Shown one piece after another: positions 7,892 through 16,186 of a stretch of 64,000 nt of DNA. Under the pieces are notes generated by a model, which was not told where the DNA came from, searched no databases, and worked only from the letters and a program-made list of their open reading frames with translations. The position numbers were made by a program, and so were the translations under genes. The number at the start of each line of letters is the position of its first letter. Position 1 is the first letter of the stretch. Origin of the DNA: Cupriavidus basilensis (GTDB lineage: Bacteria > Pseudomonadota > Gammaproteobacteria > Burkholderiales > Burkholderiaceae); assembly GCF_000876015.1 (NCBI RefSeq), contig NZ_BBQM01000012.1, positions 744,001-808,000 on the forward strand, read 5' to 3'.

Positions 7892-8944
7892 ATGAAGCGA
7901 GTCCTGATCCTCGGCGTCAACGGCTTCATCGGCCACCACCTGACGCGCCGCATTCTCGAAACCACGCCGTGGGAGGTCTACGGCATGGACATGGCCAGCG
8001 ACCGCCTCGGCGACCTGATCGACCACCCCCGCATGCACTTCTTCGAGGGCGACATCACCATCAACAAGGAGTGGATCGAGTACAACATCCGCAAGTGCGA
8101 TGTCGTCCTCCCCCTCGTCGCCATCGCCACCCCGGCCACCTACGTGCGCCAGCCCCTGCGCGTGTTCGAGCTCGACTTCGAGGCCAACCTCCCCATCGTC
8201 CGCGCCGCCGTCAAGTACGGCAAGCACCTCGTCTTCCCCTCGACCTCCGAGGTCTACGGCATGTGCCACGACGACGAGTTCGACCCCGAGACCTCCGAAC
8301 TCATCTGCGGCCCCATCAACAAGCCCCGCTGGATCTACGCCTGCTCCAAGCAGCTGATGGACCGCGTCATCCACGCCTACGGCATGGAACAGGGCCTCAA
8401 CTACACCCTGTTCCGCCCGTTCAACTGGATCGGCGCCGGCCTCGACTCCATCTTCGAATCGAAGGAAGGCTCCTCCCGCGTCGTCACCCAGTTCCTCGGC
8501 CACATCGTGCGCGGCGAGCCGATCAAGCTGGTCGACGGCGGCGCCCAGAAGCGCGCCTTCGCCGACATCACCGACGGCATCAGCGCCCTCATGCGCATCA
8601 TCGAGAACCCGCAAGGCGTCGCCACCGGCAAGATCTACAACATCGGCAACCCGGCCAACATCCACTCGGTGCGCGAACTCGCCGAGATGATGCTCAAGAT
8701 GGCCGCCGACTACCCGGAATACGCCGAACTCGCCCGCCAGACCCAGATCGTCGAGACGTCCTCCGGCGACTTCTACGGCAAGGGCTACCAGGACGTGCAG
8801 AATCGCGTGCCCAAGATCGACAACACCATCGAAGAGCTCGGCTGGAAGCCCGCCGTCAGCATGGAAGACGCGCTGCGCGCCATCTTCGAGGCCTACCGCG
8901 GCAAGGTCGTCGAAGCCCGCACCCTGGTCGATTCGGCCAACTGA
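7892..8944 (+). CDS. ArnA C-terminal-domain-like UDP-glucuronate decarboxylase (UDP-4-keto-pentose/UDP-xylose synthase type)
   Basis: A 350-residue extended SDR with GVNGFIGHH nucleotide-binding motif (8-16) and catalytic YACSK (Tyr149, Lys153). It keeps residues diagnostic of the ArnA decarboxylase domain: Ser119-Glu120 in PSTSEVYG and Arg221 in KRAFAD, equivalent to Ser433, Glu434 and Arg619 of E. coli ArnA. The formyltransferase half of ArnA is absent. A stand-alone enzyme of this kind is known from Ralstonia solanacearum as a bifunctional UDP-4-keto-pentose/UDP-xylose synthase. No arnB, arnC or arnT is nearby, so whether the product feeds lipid A or another glycan is open. The PmrA-type box upstream favours an envelope role. 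Confidence 0.85.
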   Translation: MKRVLILGVNGFIGHHLTRRILETTPWEVYGMDMASDRLGDLIDHPRMHFFEGDITINKEWIEYNIRKCDVVLPLVAIATPATYVRQPLRVFELDFEANLPIVRAAVKYGKHLVFPSTSEVYGMCHDDEFDPETSELICGPINKPRWIYACSKQLMDRVIHAYGMEQGLNYTLFRPFNWIGAGLDSIFESKEGSSRVVTQFLGHIVRGEPIKLVDGGAQKRAFADITDGISALMRIIENPQGVATGKIYNIGNPANIHSVRELAEMMLKMAADYPEYAELARQTQIVETSSGDFYGKGYQDVQNRVPKIDNTIEELGWKPAVSMEDALRAIFEAYRGKVVEARTLVDSAN

Positions 8945-8975
8945 GGCCCGCGCCGATGGCACGCAGGAGCACACC

Positions 8976-9743
8976 GTGAACGCATCCCCGACGCCGCCGG
9001 ACGCGGCGGCCAGCAAGGTGCCGGCCGTCACGCTGGCCTTCTGGATCACCAAGATCGCCGCCACCACGCTGGGCGAGACCGGCGGCGACGCGCTGTCGAT
9101 GTCGCTCGGCCTGGGCTACCTGCTGAGCACGGCGATCTTCGCCGGGCTGTTCCTGCTGGCCGTCTCGGCGCAGGTCTCGGCGCGGCGCTTCCATCCACTG
9201 CTGTACTGGACCACCATCATCGCCACCACCACGGTCGGCACCACGCTGGCGGATTTCGCCGACCGCTCGCTCGGCGTCGGCTACGCCGGCGGCACCACCA
9301 TGCTGGCGCTGCTGCTGGCCACCTCGCTGGCGCTGTGGCACTGGCGGCTGGGCTCGGTCTCCGTGCACGCCGTGCAATCGCCGCATGCCGAGATGTACTA
9401 CTGGGTGACCATCATGTTCTCGCAGACGCTGGGCACGGCGCTGGGCGACTGGACCGCGGACAGCGCCGGGCTGGGCTACCTGGGCGGCATGGCGGTGTTC
9501 GGCGCGCTGCTGGCGGCGCTGGCGGCGGCGTACTACCGGACTTCGGTCTCGCGCACCGCGCTGTTCTGGGCCGCCTTCATCCTGACCCGCCCGCTTGGCG
9601 CCGTGGTGGGCGATTTTCTCGACAAGCCGCTGCACGCGGGCGGCCTCGCGCTGAGCCGCTTCTCCGCCTCGGCCGCGCTGCTGGCCTTCATGGCCGTCTG
9701 CCTGCTGCTGTTCCCGCAGCGCGCCGCCACGCGCCCGCACTAG
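8976..9743 (+). CDS. COG4705-like membrane protein with four internal repeats
   Basis: A 255-residue polytopic membrane protein that starts with GTG preceded by CAGGAG. Four copies of a motif run through it: an aromatic-Trp pair, a Thr-rich stretch with Gly-Asp or Ala-Asp, then GLGY or a variant. They begin near residues 22, 77, 142 and 197 (for example FWITKIAATTLGETGGD, then YWVTIMFSQTLGTALGD). Each repeat probably contributes one helix hairpin. It resembles the COG4705 group of uncharacterised proteins. It follows the UDP-sugar gene by 31 bases and probably shares its PmrA-type promoter. Function unknown; the conserved Thr, Asp and Glu in the membrane would suit ion handling. Confidence 0.7.
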   Translation: MNASPTPPDAAASKVPAVTLAFWITKIAATTLGETGGDALSMSLGLGYLLSTAIFAGLFLLAVSAQVSARRFHPLLYWTTIIATTTVGTTLADFADRSLGVGYAGGTTMLALLLATSLALWHWRLGSVSVHAVQSPHAEMYYWVTIMFSQTLGTALGDWTADSAGLGYLGGMAVFGALLAALAAAYYRTSVSRTALFWAAFILTRPLGAVVGDFLDKPLHAGGLALSRFSASAALLAFMAVCLLLFPQRAATRPH

Positions 9744-9755
9744 CCGCCGGCCGGC

Positions 9756-10769
9756 CTAGCGCCCGCCCGGCCCGAAGCGCTCGCGGTAGTCGCGCGGCGT
9801 GATGCCCATCTGCCGCAGGAACGCGCGCCGCAGCCCCTCGTCCGAGCCGAAGCCGGTGCGCGCGGCGATCGCCTTGAGCGGCAGGTCGCCCTGCTCCAGC
9901 AGGCGGCGCGCGCCTTCGATGCGGGCCGACTCGATGAACGCCATCGGGCTGGCGCCCGTCTCCTTCGCGAACACGCGCCGGAAATTGCGCTCGCTCATGG
10001 CCACGCGCGCCGCCATCTCGGCCAGCGTGAAGTCGCGCGCGAGGTCGGACAGGATCCAGTCCTGCAGCCCGCGGATGCCGGCGTGGCTGGTGGCCTGGCT
10101 GGCCAGGTGCAGGCTGTATTGCGACTGCCCGCCCGGGCGCTTGAGATAGACCACCAGCTCGCGCGCCAGGTCCAGCGCCAGCTCGCGGCCCAGGTCTTCC
10201 TCCACCACCGCCAGCGCCAGGTCGATGCCGGCCGTCACGCCGGCCGAGGTCCACAGGTTGCCCTGGCGGATGAAGATGGCATCGGCGTCGACCTCCACCG
10301 CCGGGAAGCGCTGGCGCAGCAGCGCCGCCACGCTCCAGTGCGTGGTGGCGCGGCGCCCGTCGAGCAGGCCTGCCGCGGCCAGGAAGAAGGTGCCCGAGCA
10401 CAGCGCGATCAGCCGGCCGATGCGCGGCGCCACCGCGCGCGCCCACGGCACGATGCCGTGCGCCTCGCCCATCGCGCGCTCGATGTCGCGCGCGCCCACG
10501 ATCAGCGCGATGTCCGGCAGCAGCACGGTGTCGAGCCGGGCGGTGGCCTCCAGCGTCATCAGCGTGTCCGAGCGCACCGGGCCGGTCTCCAGCGCCACCA
10601 CGCGCGTGGCGTAGGCCGGCGGCTGGCCGCGCTGGGCCACCCGCACGTTGGCGTAGTCGAACACGGTCATCGGGCCGACCGCCTCCATCGCCTTGAATCC
10701 CGGGTACACCACGATGTCCACCCGCCGCGGGGCGGTGTTCGGCTGCGCTTGCATCGGCCTCGTCCGCAA
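9756..10769 (-). CDS. GlxA-type AraC family regulator with DJ-1/PfpI domain
   Basis: A 337-residue regulator. Residues about 15-190 form a DJ-1/PfpI-like domain, recognisable from DIVVYPGFKAMEAVGP at the start and the nucleophile-elbow segment ALCSGTFFLAAAGLLDGR with its Cys. Residues about 225-330 form the double helix-turn-helix AraC domain, ending in RRAFLRQMGITPRDYRERF. In this family the N-terminal domain usually acts as a ligand sensor rather than a peptidase. A start at the sixth codon is equally possible. It is convergent with the COG4705-like gene and divergent from the ABC operon beginning at 11019, which it may control. Confidence 0.85.
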   Translation of the reverse strand: MRTRPMQAQPNTAPRRVDIVVYPGFKAMEAVGPMTVFDYANVRVAQRGQPPAYATRVVALETGPVRSDTLMTLEATARLDTVLLPDIALIVGARDIERAMGEAHGIVPWARAVAPRIGRLIALCSGTFFLAAAGLLDGRRATTHWSVAALLRQRFPAVEVDADAIFIRQGNLWTSAGVTAGIDLALAVVEEDLGRELALDLARELVVYLKRPGGQSQYSLHLASQATSHAGIRGLQDWILSDLARDFTLAEMAARVAMSERNFRRVFAKETGASPMAFIESARIEGARRLLEQGDLPLKAIAARTGFGSDEGLRRAFLRQMGITPRDYRERFGPGGR

Positions 10770-11018
10770 TCAAAGCGCCGATCTTAACCCGGCGCGCACC
10801 CGCCTTCGAAGGTTATGCGCCCACCGCCTAAAGCGCTGCGCGTGCAAGCTTGCGCCAACAAATTCGTTCTGTTGCGCTGAACCATTTCTTAGCATGGTGC
10901 ATGCCGTCGCGGTCCGGCCACCGGTTTGACCACCGATCTGGCCACCCGACTTCCGCCATCCGTCCCCATTCCGCCGCCCGCGCGACCACGCCAGCGGGCA
11001 GCCCAACCGAGGAGCGCC

Positions 11019-12077
11019 ATGCATCACCAGCCCGAGCAGCCGTCCGCCATCAACCGTCCCGCCGCGACACCACCGGGCGGCGGCACCCTGAGCCGCCGCG
11101 GCTGGCTGAAAGCCGCCGGCACGCTGGCCGTGGCCGGCGGCGTGGCGCCCTTCGTCTGGGCGCCGCGCGCCCGCGCCGCCGGGCAGCTCAAGCCGATCAA
11201 GCTGGCCTGGAACGCCAGCTCGGTATGCTTCGCGCCGGTGGCCGCGGCGATCAAGGAAGACATCTTCCGCAACCACGGCCTCGACGTGGAGCTGATCAAC
11301 TTCGGCGGCTCCACCGACCAGTTGCTCGAAGCCATCGCCACGCGCAAGGCCGATGCCGGCGTGGGCATGGCGCTGCGCTGGCTCAAGCCGCTCGAGCAGG
11401 GCTTCGACGTCAAGCTCACGGCCGCCACCCACGGCGGCTGCATGCGCCTGCTGACCACGCGCAACTCCGGCGTGACCGACCTCAAGAGCCTCAAGGGCAA
11501 GACCGTGGCGGTCAGCGACATGGCCAGCCCGGCCAAGAATTTCTTCTCCATCCTGCTGGCCAAGCGCGGCATCGACCCGGTGCGCGACGTGGAATGGCGC
11601 CAGTACCCGGCCGACCTGCTCGGCATCGCGCTGGAGAAAGGCGAGGCCCAGGCCGCCGCCGACGGCGACCCGCGCACCTACCTGCTGCGCAAGGAGCGCA
11701 GCCTGATCGAGGTGGCCACCAACCTGTCCGACGAATACGCCAACCGCGCCTGCTGCGTGCTGGGCATCCGCGGCAGCCTGATCCGCGAGGACAAGGCCAC
11801 CGCGGCCGCGCTCACGCATTCGGTGCTGCAGGCGCAGGAATGGACCGTGGCGCACCCCGAGGAAACCGCGCGCCACTTCGCCGAGTTCGCCAAGGTGCCG
11901 CAGGCCGACGTGGTGGCCATGCTCAAGAGCCACACCCACGGCCACCACCCCACCGGCGGCGACCTGAAAAAGGAACTGGCGCAATACACGGACGAGCTCA
12001 AGCTGGTGTCGGTGATCCGACCCGGCACCGATTCCACCAAGTTCGCGGACCGCATCTATGCCAACGTACTCAGCTGA
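11019..12077 (+). CDS. ABC transporter substrate-binding protein, NitT/TauT (SsuA-like) family
   Basis: A 352-residue binding protein. The ATG at 11019 is preceded by GAGGAG; an in-frame start 31 codons earlier lacks this. An N-terminal SRRGWLKAAG followed by a hydrophobic run and PRARAA is a twin-arginine-type signal peptide. The mature part starts LKPIKLAWN and carries the NMT1/SsuA-like pattern around residue 100 (a Gly-Gly-Ser loop, then EAIATRKADAGVG). Relatives import taurine, alkanesulfonates, nitrate or thiamine precursors. The permease overlaps its 3' end by 20 bases. The flavoproteins downstream favour an organosulfur substrate, which is inference. Confidence 0.87.
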   Translation: MHHQPEQPSAINRPAATPPGGGTLSRRGWLKAAGTLAVAGGVAPFVWAPRARAAGQLKPIKLAWNASSVCFAPVAAAIKEDIFRNHGLDVELINFGGSTDQLLEAIATRKADAGVGMALRWLKPLEQGFDVKLTAATHGGCMRLLTTRNSGVTDLKSLKGKTVAVSDMASPAKNFFSILLAKRGIDPVRDVEWRQYPADLLGIALEKGEAQAAADGDPRTYLLRKERSLIEVATNLSDEYANRACCVLGIRGSLIREDKATAAALTHSVLQAQEWTVAHPEETARHFAEFAKVPQADVVAMLKSHTHGHHPTGGDLKKELAQYTDELKLVSVIRPGTDSTKFADRIYANVLS

Positions 12078-13092
12078 CGGGCAGCAAGGCACGCCGGAGG
12101 CGTTCGACGCCCACGACGACTTCCTCGCCCTGCCCGCGCCGGCGGTGCCGCGCGTGTGGCTGGGCGGCGCGCTGGCCGCGGCCGGCTGGCTGGCGGTGGC
12201 CGCCACCGTCAGGTTCTGGCCCGAGGCCGAGGACTGGCCGCTCACGCAGGAGACCGCGCAACTGTTCGCCGCGTTCGCCGGGCTGCTGCTGGTGCTGGCC
12301 TTCGTGCAGCACCGCCTGGGCCGCGCCGGCGCCGCGCTGCGCCGCGCCGGGCCGTGGCTGGTGGTGCTGGCGCTGCTGACCTTCGTGTGGGAGGTGGTGA
12401 CCGCCAAGCTCGGCCTGCTGCCAAGGCCGTTCTTCGCGCCGCCGCAGGCGCTGCTCGAAGTGTTCCTGGACGACTACGCCAAGCTGGCCGACGCCGTGGC
12501 GCACTCGCTGCGCCTGCTGGCCACCGGCTACCTGCTCGGCGCGCTGGCGGGCTTTCTCACCGGCGTGGCGATCGGCTGGTCCAGCCGCGCCGGCTACTGG
12601 GTCCACCCGGTGCTGCGCCTGCTCGGGCCGCTGCCGGCCACGGCCTGGCTGCCGATCGTGTTCTTCGCCTTTCCCAGCAGCGCCAGCGCGGCCACCTTTC
12701 TGGTGGCGCTGGCCACGTGGTTCCCGGTCACGGTGCTGACGTGGTCCGGCGTGGCGGCGGTGGACCCGGCCTACTACGACGTGGCGCGCACGCTCGGCGC
12801 CCGCGAGCGCTTCCTGGTGCTCAAGGTGGCCGTGCCGGCCGCGCTGCCGAGCGTGTTCGTGGGTCTGTTCATGGGCCTGGGCGCCTCGTTCTCGGTGCTG
12901 GTAGTGGCCGAGATGCTGGGCGTCAAGTCGGGCCTGGGCTGGTATCTGCAATGGGCGCAGGGCTGGGCCGCCTACGCCAGCATGTACGGCGCGCTGCTGG
13001 TCATGGCGATCCTGTTCTCGGGCCTCATCACGCTGCTGTTCCGCTCGCGCGACCGCCTGCTGGCGTGGCAGAAAGGAGTCGTCAAATGGTAA
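12058..13092 (+). CDS. ABC transporter permease, NitT/TauT (SsuC-like) family
   Basis: A 344-residue inner-membrane permease. The N-terminal third contains two extra hydrophobic helices (about 35-50 and 65-85), longer than usual for SsuC-type permeases. The remaining part is a BPD_transp_1 domain with the EAA-loop consensus ARTLGARERFLVLKVAVPAA, where the ATPase docks. The start overlaps the binding-protein gene by 20 bases, and the end overlaps the ATPase gene by 7, so the three are translationally linked. The function of the N-terminal extension is not evident. Confidence 0.87.
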   Translation: MPTYSADGQQGTPEAFDAHDDFLALPAPAVPRVWLGGALAAAGWLAVAATVRFWPEAEDWPLTQETAQLFAAFAGLLLVLAFVQHRLGRAGAALRRAGPWLVVLALLTFVWEVVTAKLGLLPRPFFAPPQALLEVFLDDYAKLADAVAHSLRLLATGYLLGALAGFLTGVAIGWSSRAGYWVHPVLRLLGPLPATAWLPIVFFAFPSSASAATFLVALATWFPVTVLTWSGVAAVDPAYYDVARTLGARERFLVLKVAVPAALPSVFVGLFMGLGASFSVLVVAEMLGVKSGLGWYLQWAQGWAAYASMYGALLVMAILFSGLITLLFRSRDRLLAWQKGVVKW

Positions 13093-13892
13093 GCGCCGCC
13101 GCTCCCGCCATCGTCACCGAACCGGCCGCCGCCAGCAATGGCGTGCGCCTGACCATCGATCAGGTCAGCCATCATTTCAGCCTGCGCGACCAGGTCCTGC
13201 CGGTGCTCAACCGCGTCAGCCTGACCGCCGAGCCGGGCGAGTTCGTGGCCCTGCTCGGCCCCAGCGGCTGCGGCAAGTCCACGCTGCTGCGGCTGGTGGC
13301 CGGGCTGGAGCCGCCGCGGCGCGGCACGCTGGCCGTGGACGGCGTGCCGATCACCGGCCCCGACCCGAGCCGCGTGGTGGTGTTCCAGGATCCCACGCTG
13401 TACCCGTGGCGCACCGTGTGGGACAACGCCGCGCTCGGGCTGGAAGCGCGCGGCCTGCTCTCCACCCAGCGCCAGCGCGTGGACGACGCGCTCGCGCGCG
13501 TGGGCCTGAGCGATTTCGCGCGCGCCTATCCGCGCCAGCTCTCCGGCGGCATGGCGCAGCGCGCCGCGCTGGCGCGCGCGCTGGTCAACGAGCCGCGCCT
13601 GCTGATCCTGGACGAGCCGCTCGGCAAGCTCGATTCGCTCACGCGCCTGAGCATGCAGGGCGAGCTGGTCTCGCTGTGGCAGCGTTCGGGCTTCACCGCG
13701 CTGCTGGTCACGCACGACGTGGAAGAAGCGCTGCTGCTGGCCACGCGCGTGATCGTGTTCAGCGAGCGCCCCGCGCGCATCACCGCCGAACTCAAGATCG
13801 ACCGCGCCTACCCGCGCCACCGCGACGACCCCGAACTGATCCGCCTGCGCCGCGAGATCCTCGGCCTGCTCGGGCTGGGCGAAGGATGGTAG
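13086..13892 (+). CDS. ABC transporter ATPase, NitT/TauT (SsuB-like) family
   Basis: A 268-residue ATPase with Walker A GPSGCGKST, Q-loop VVFQDPTLYPW, signature LSGGMAQR, Walker B LLILDEP and switch His in VTHDVEEALLLA. The pattern matches the SsuB/TauB group. Overlap with the permease gene makes the assignment to this importer secure. AAAGGAG precedes its start inside the end of the permease gene. Confidence 0.92.
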   Translation: MVSAAAPAIVTEPAAASNGVRLTIDQVSHHFSLRDQVLPVLNRVSLTAEPGEFVALLGPSGCGKSTLLRLVAGLEPPRRGTLAVDGVPITGPDPSRVVVFQDPTLYPWRTVWDNAALGLEARGLLSTQRQRVDDALARVGLSDFARAYPRQLSGGMAQRAALARALVNEPRLLILDEPLGKLDSLTRLSMQGELVSLWQRSGFTALLVTHDVEEALLLATRVIVFSERPARITAELKIDRAYPRHRDDPELIRLRREILGLLGLGEGW

Positions 13893-13934
13893 GCGCGCCC
13901 ACGCGACTGCTGCCGGCAAGCGCGCGGAGCCGCC

Positions 13935-14852
13935 ATGCCGGATGAGCTCTGGCACCTGCACGGCGCCTGGTGGCTGGGCGCGGACGTGCTGCCGGGGCGC
14001 GCCGCGGCGGCACGTCCGGCAAGCGCCGCGCTCCGGCTTGCCGGCTTTGCCCTCCTCTTCCTCGTGCCGCTGTGGTGGCTGCTGGCCGGCCTGCCGTGGC
14101 GCGGCCAGCCGGCGCCCGGCCCGCTGCTGCAACAGGCGCAGGCCCGCGGCGAGCTGGTGGTCGGCGTGCACGCCTATCCGCGCGCCACGCCGCCGGGCCG
14201 GCCGCTGGTGCCCGAACCCGATCCCGCCGAGGCCGCGCTCGCCGCCGGACTCGGCCGCGCGCTGGGCGTGCCGGTCAGGCTGCGCCACCTGCCCGCCGAC
14301 GGCAACGGCGCGCCGCCGGCCGGCCTCGACCTCGCCTTCGGCAACGGCGGTTTTACGCAACCACGCACGCAACCGCGCGCGGCCCAGGTCCGCGCGCCCG
14401 CCATCGCGCCCGGCACGCTGCTGACGCTGCGCTTCACGCCGGTGGACCGGCTCGGCGCGCTGGCCGGCAAGACCGCCTGCGTCAGCCAGGACAGCCCCTA
14501 CCAGGCCGCGCTGGCCCGCGCCGGCGCCACGCTGCGGCGCTATCCGTCGCCATTGCAGACGCTGCTGGCCTTCCGCCGCGGCGATTGCGCGGCGGTGGCG
14601 GAAGACGCCGCGCTGGCCGCGCGCGTCATGCGCCTGCCCGAATGGCGCTTCTTCGTCGCCGCGCCGCTGCTGGTGGACGGCGCCGGGGCGCTGCTCGCGC
14701 TGCCCCGCGCCGACGCGCAGTCCGCGCGCTGGCTCGAACAATGGCTGGCCGGCCGGCGGCGCGACGGCCTGCTGGCGCGCTGGCGCGACGCCGCCGCCGG
14801 CGACGCGGCCTTCAACATGATGCTGGTCGAAAGCGGGCTGATCTGCCACTGA
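13935..14852 (+). CDS. Membrane-anchored family-3-like solute-binding protein
   Basis: A 305-residue protein that begins with about 30 polar residues, then one hydrophobic helix (about 34-54), and continues as a periplasmic binding-protein fold (from GELVVGVHAYPRATPPGRPLVPEPDP, abbreviated here, to LLARWRDAAAGD). The helix lacks an obvious signal-peptidase site, so the domain is probably held at the membrane. GGAG lies 5 bases before the start. It follows the ATPase gene by 42 bases. A second binding protein beside the SsuA-like one is unusual; it may be an alternative receptor or a sensor. Its ligand cannot be read from the sequence. Confidence 0.72.
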   Translation: MPDELWHLHGAWWLGADVLPGRAAAARPASAALRLAGFALLFLVPLWWLLAGLPWRGQPAPGPLLQQAQARGELVVGVHAYPRATPPGRPLVPEPDPAEAALAAGLGRALGVPVRLRHLPADGNGAPPAGLDLAFGNGGFTQPRTQPRAAQVRAPAIAPGTLLTLRFTPVDRLGALAGKTACVSQDSPYQAALARAGATLRRYPSPLQTLLAFRRGDCAAVAEDAALAARVMRLPEWRFFVAAPLLVDGAGALLALPRADAQSARWLEQWLAGRRRDGLLARWRDAAAGDAAFNMMLVESGLICH

Positions 14853-14907
14853 ACCGCGCCGGCGCACACACGACACACATGCAGCACCACACCATCCAGG
14901 AGCAACA

Positions 14908-16179
14908 ATGAGTTTGTCATCGAGCGGCGCCAGCAGCCACCAGCGGATCTCCGAGTGGCATCGCGCCAGCGGCTTCGCCGCCGCCGGCCCCGAGACGGAT
15001 GCCGCCGCCACACCGCGCCCCCTGCCCACCGACGACACCCTGCGCGCGCTGTCCGCCCGCTTCGCCGCGCGCGCCGCCGCGCACGACCGCGACGCCAGCT
15101 TCGCCCACGAGAACATCGCCGAACTGCACGCGCTCGGCCTGCTCGCGCTCACCGTGCCGCGCGCGCTGGGCGGCGCCGGCGCCGGGCTGGCCGAGGCGCG
15201 CCGCGTGATCCACCACGTGGCCATCGGCGATCCGTCCACCGCGCTGGTGCTGGTCATGCAGACGCTCACCCACCGCAGCCTGGCCAACGACACGCAATGG
15301 CCGCAGGCCGTGCGCGAGGCCGTGCAGCGCAGCGCAGTGGCGCAAGGCGCGCTGATCAACTCGCTGCGCGTGGAGCCGGAGCTGGGCTCGCCCGCGCGCG
15401 GCGGCCTGCCGGGCACGGTGGCGCGCCGCCACGGCGACGGCTGGGCGCTGTCCGGCCACAAGATCTATGCCACCGGCATCCCCGCGCTGGGCTGGCTGGC
15501 GGTGTGGGGCCGCACCGACGAGCCCAGCCCGCGCACCGGCGTGTTCCTGGTGCCGCGCGACGCGCCCAGCATCACCGTGCTGCCCACCTGGGACCATCTC
15601 GGCATGCGCGCCACCAGCAGCCACGAGGTGATCTTCGACAACACCCCGCTGCCGGCCGACCACGCCGTGGACCTGCGCCTGCCCGCCGCCTGGGCCGACC
15701 GCGTCGACCCGGCCTGGGCCGCGTGGTCCTCCACGCTGCTCGGCACGCTCTACGACGCCGTGGCGCGCGCCGCGCGCGACTGGTTCGCCGGCTGGCTCAA
15801 CCTGCGCGCGCCGGGCAGCCTGGGCGCGCCGCTGGCCACGCTGCCGCGCTTCCAGGAAGCGGTGGGCCGCATCGACGCCTGGCTGCTGGCCAACCGCGTG
15901 CTGCTCGACCGCTTCAGCGCCGACGCCGACGCGGGCGCGCCGGCCAGCGTCACCGACAGCAACCTGCTCAAGCTCAACGTCACCGACAACGCCATCGCCG
16001 CGGTGGAACTGGCGCTCAAGCTGGCCGGCAACCCGGCGCTGTCGCGCGGCAACCCGCTCGAGCGCCACTACCGCAACGTGCTGTGCAGCCGCATCCACAC
16101 CCCGCAGAACGACGCCATCCTGGCGGGCGCGGGCGCGCAGGCCCTGCGGGCCGCCGCCGAGACGCCCGCCGCAGCCTGA
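14908..16179 (+). CDS. Acyl-CoA dehydrogenase-fold flavoprotein, SfnB/DszC-like
   Basis: A 423-residue member of the acyl-CoA dehydrogenase superfamily. Instead of the dehydrogenase Glu motif, its C-terminus has ERHYRNVLCSRIHTPQND, as in the flavin-dependent SfnB, DszC and related sulfur-acquisition enzymes, some of which are reduced-flavin monooxygenases. AGGAG precedes the ATG by 6 bases. Its place behind an SsuABC-like importer fits a role in releasing sulfur from an organosulfur compound or in a related oxidation. A partner flavin reductase is not visible in the window, although the next gene encodes a FAD/NAD(P)-binding protein. Confidence 0.82.
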   Translation: MSLSSSGASSHQRISEWHRASGFAAAGPETDAAATPRPLPTDDTLRALSARFAARAAAHDRDASFAHENIAELHALGLLALTVPRALGGAGAGLAEARRVIHHVAIGDPSTALVLVMQTLTHRSLANDTQWPQAVREAVQRSAVAQGALINSLRVEPELGSPARGGLPGTVARRHGDGWALSGHKIYATGIPALGWLAVWGRTDEPSPRTGVFLVPRDAPSITVLPTWDHLGMRATSSHEVIFDNTPLPADHAVDLRLPAAWADRVDPAWAAWSSTLLGTLYDAVARAARDWFAGWLNLRAPGSLGAPLATLPRFQEAVGRIDAWLLANRVLLDRFSADADAGAPASVTDSNLLKLNVTDNAIAAVELALKLAGNPALSRGNPLERHYRNVLCSRIHTPQNDAILAGAGAQALRAAAETPAAA

Positions 16180-16186
16180 GACCACC

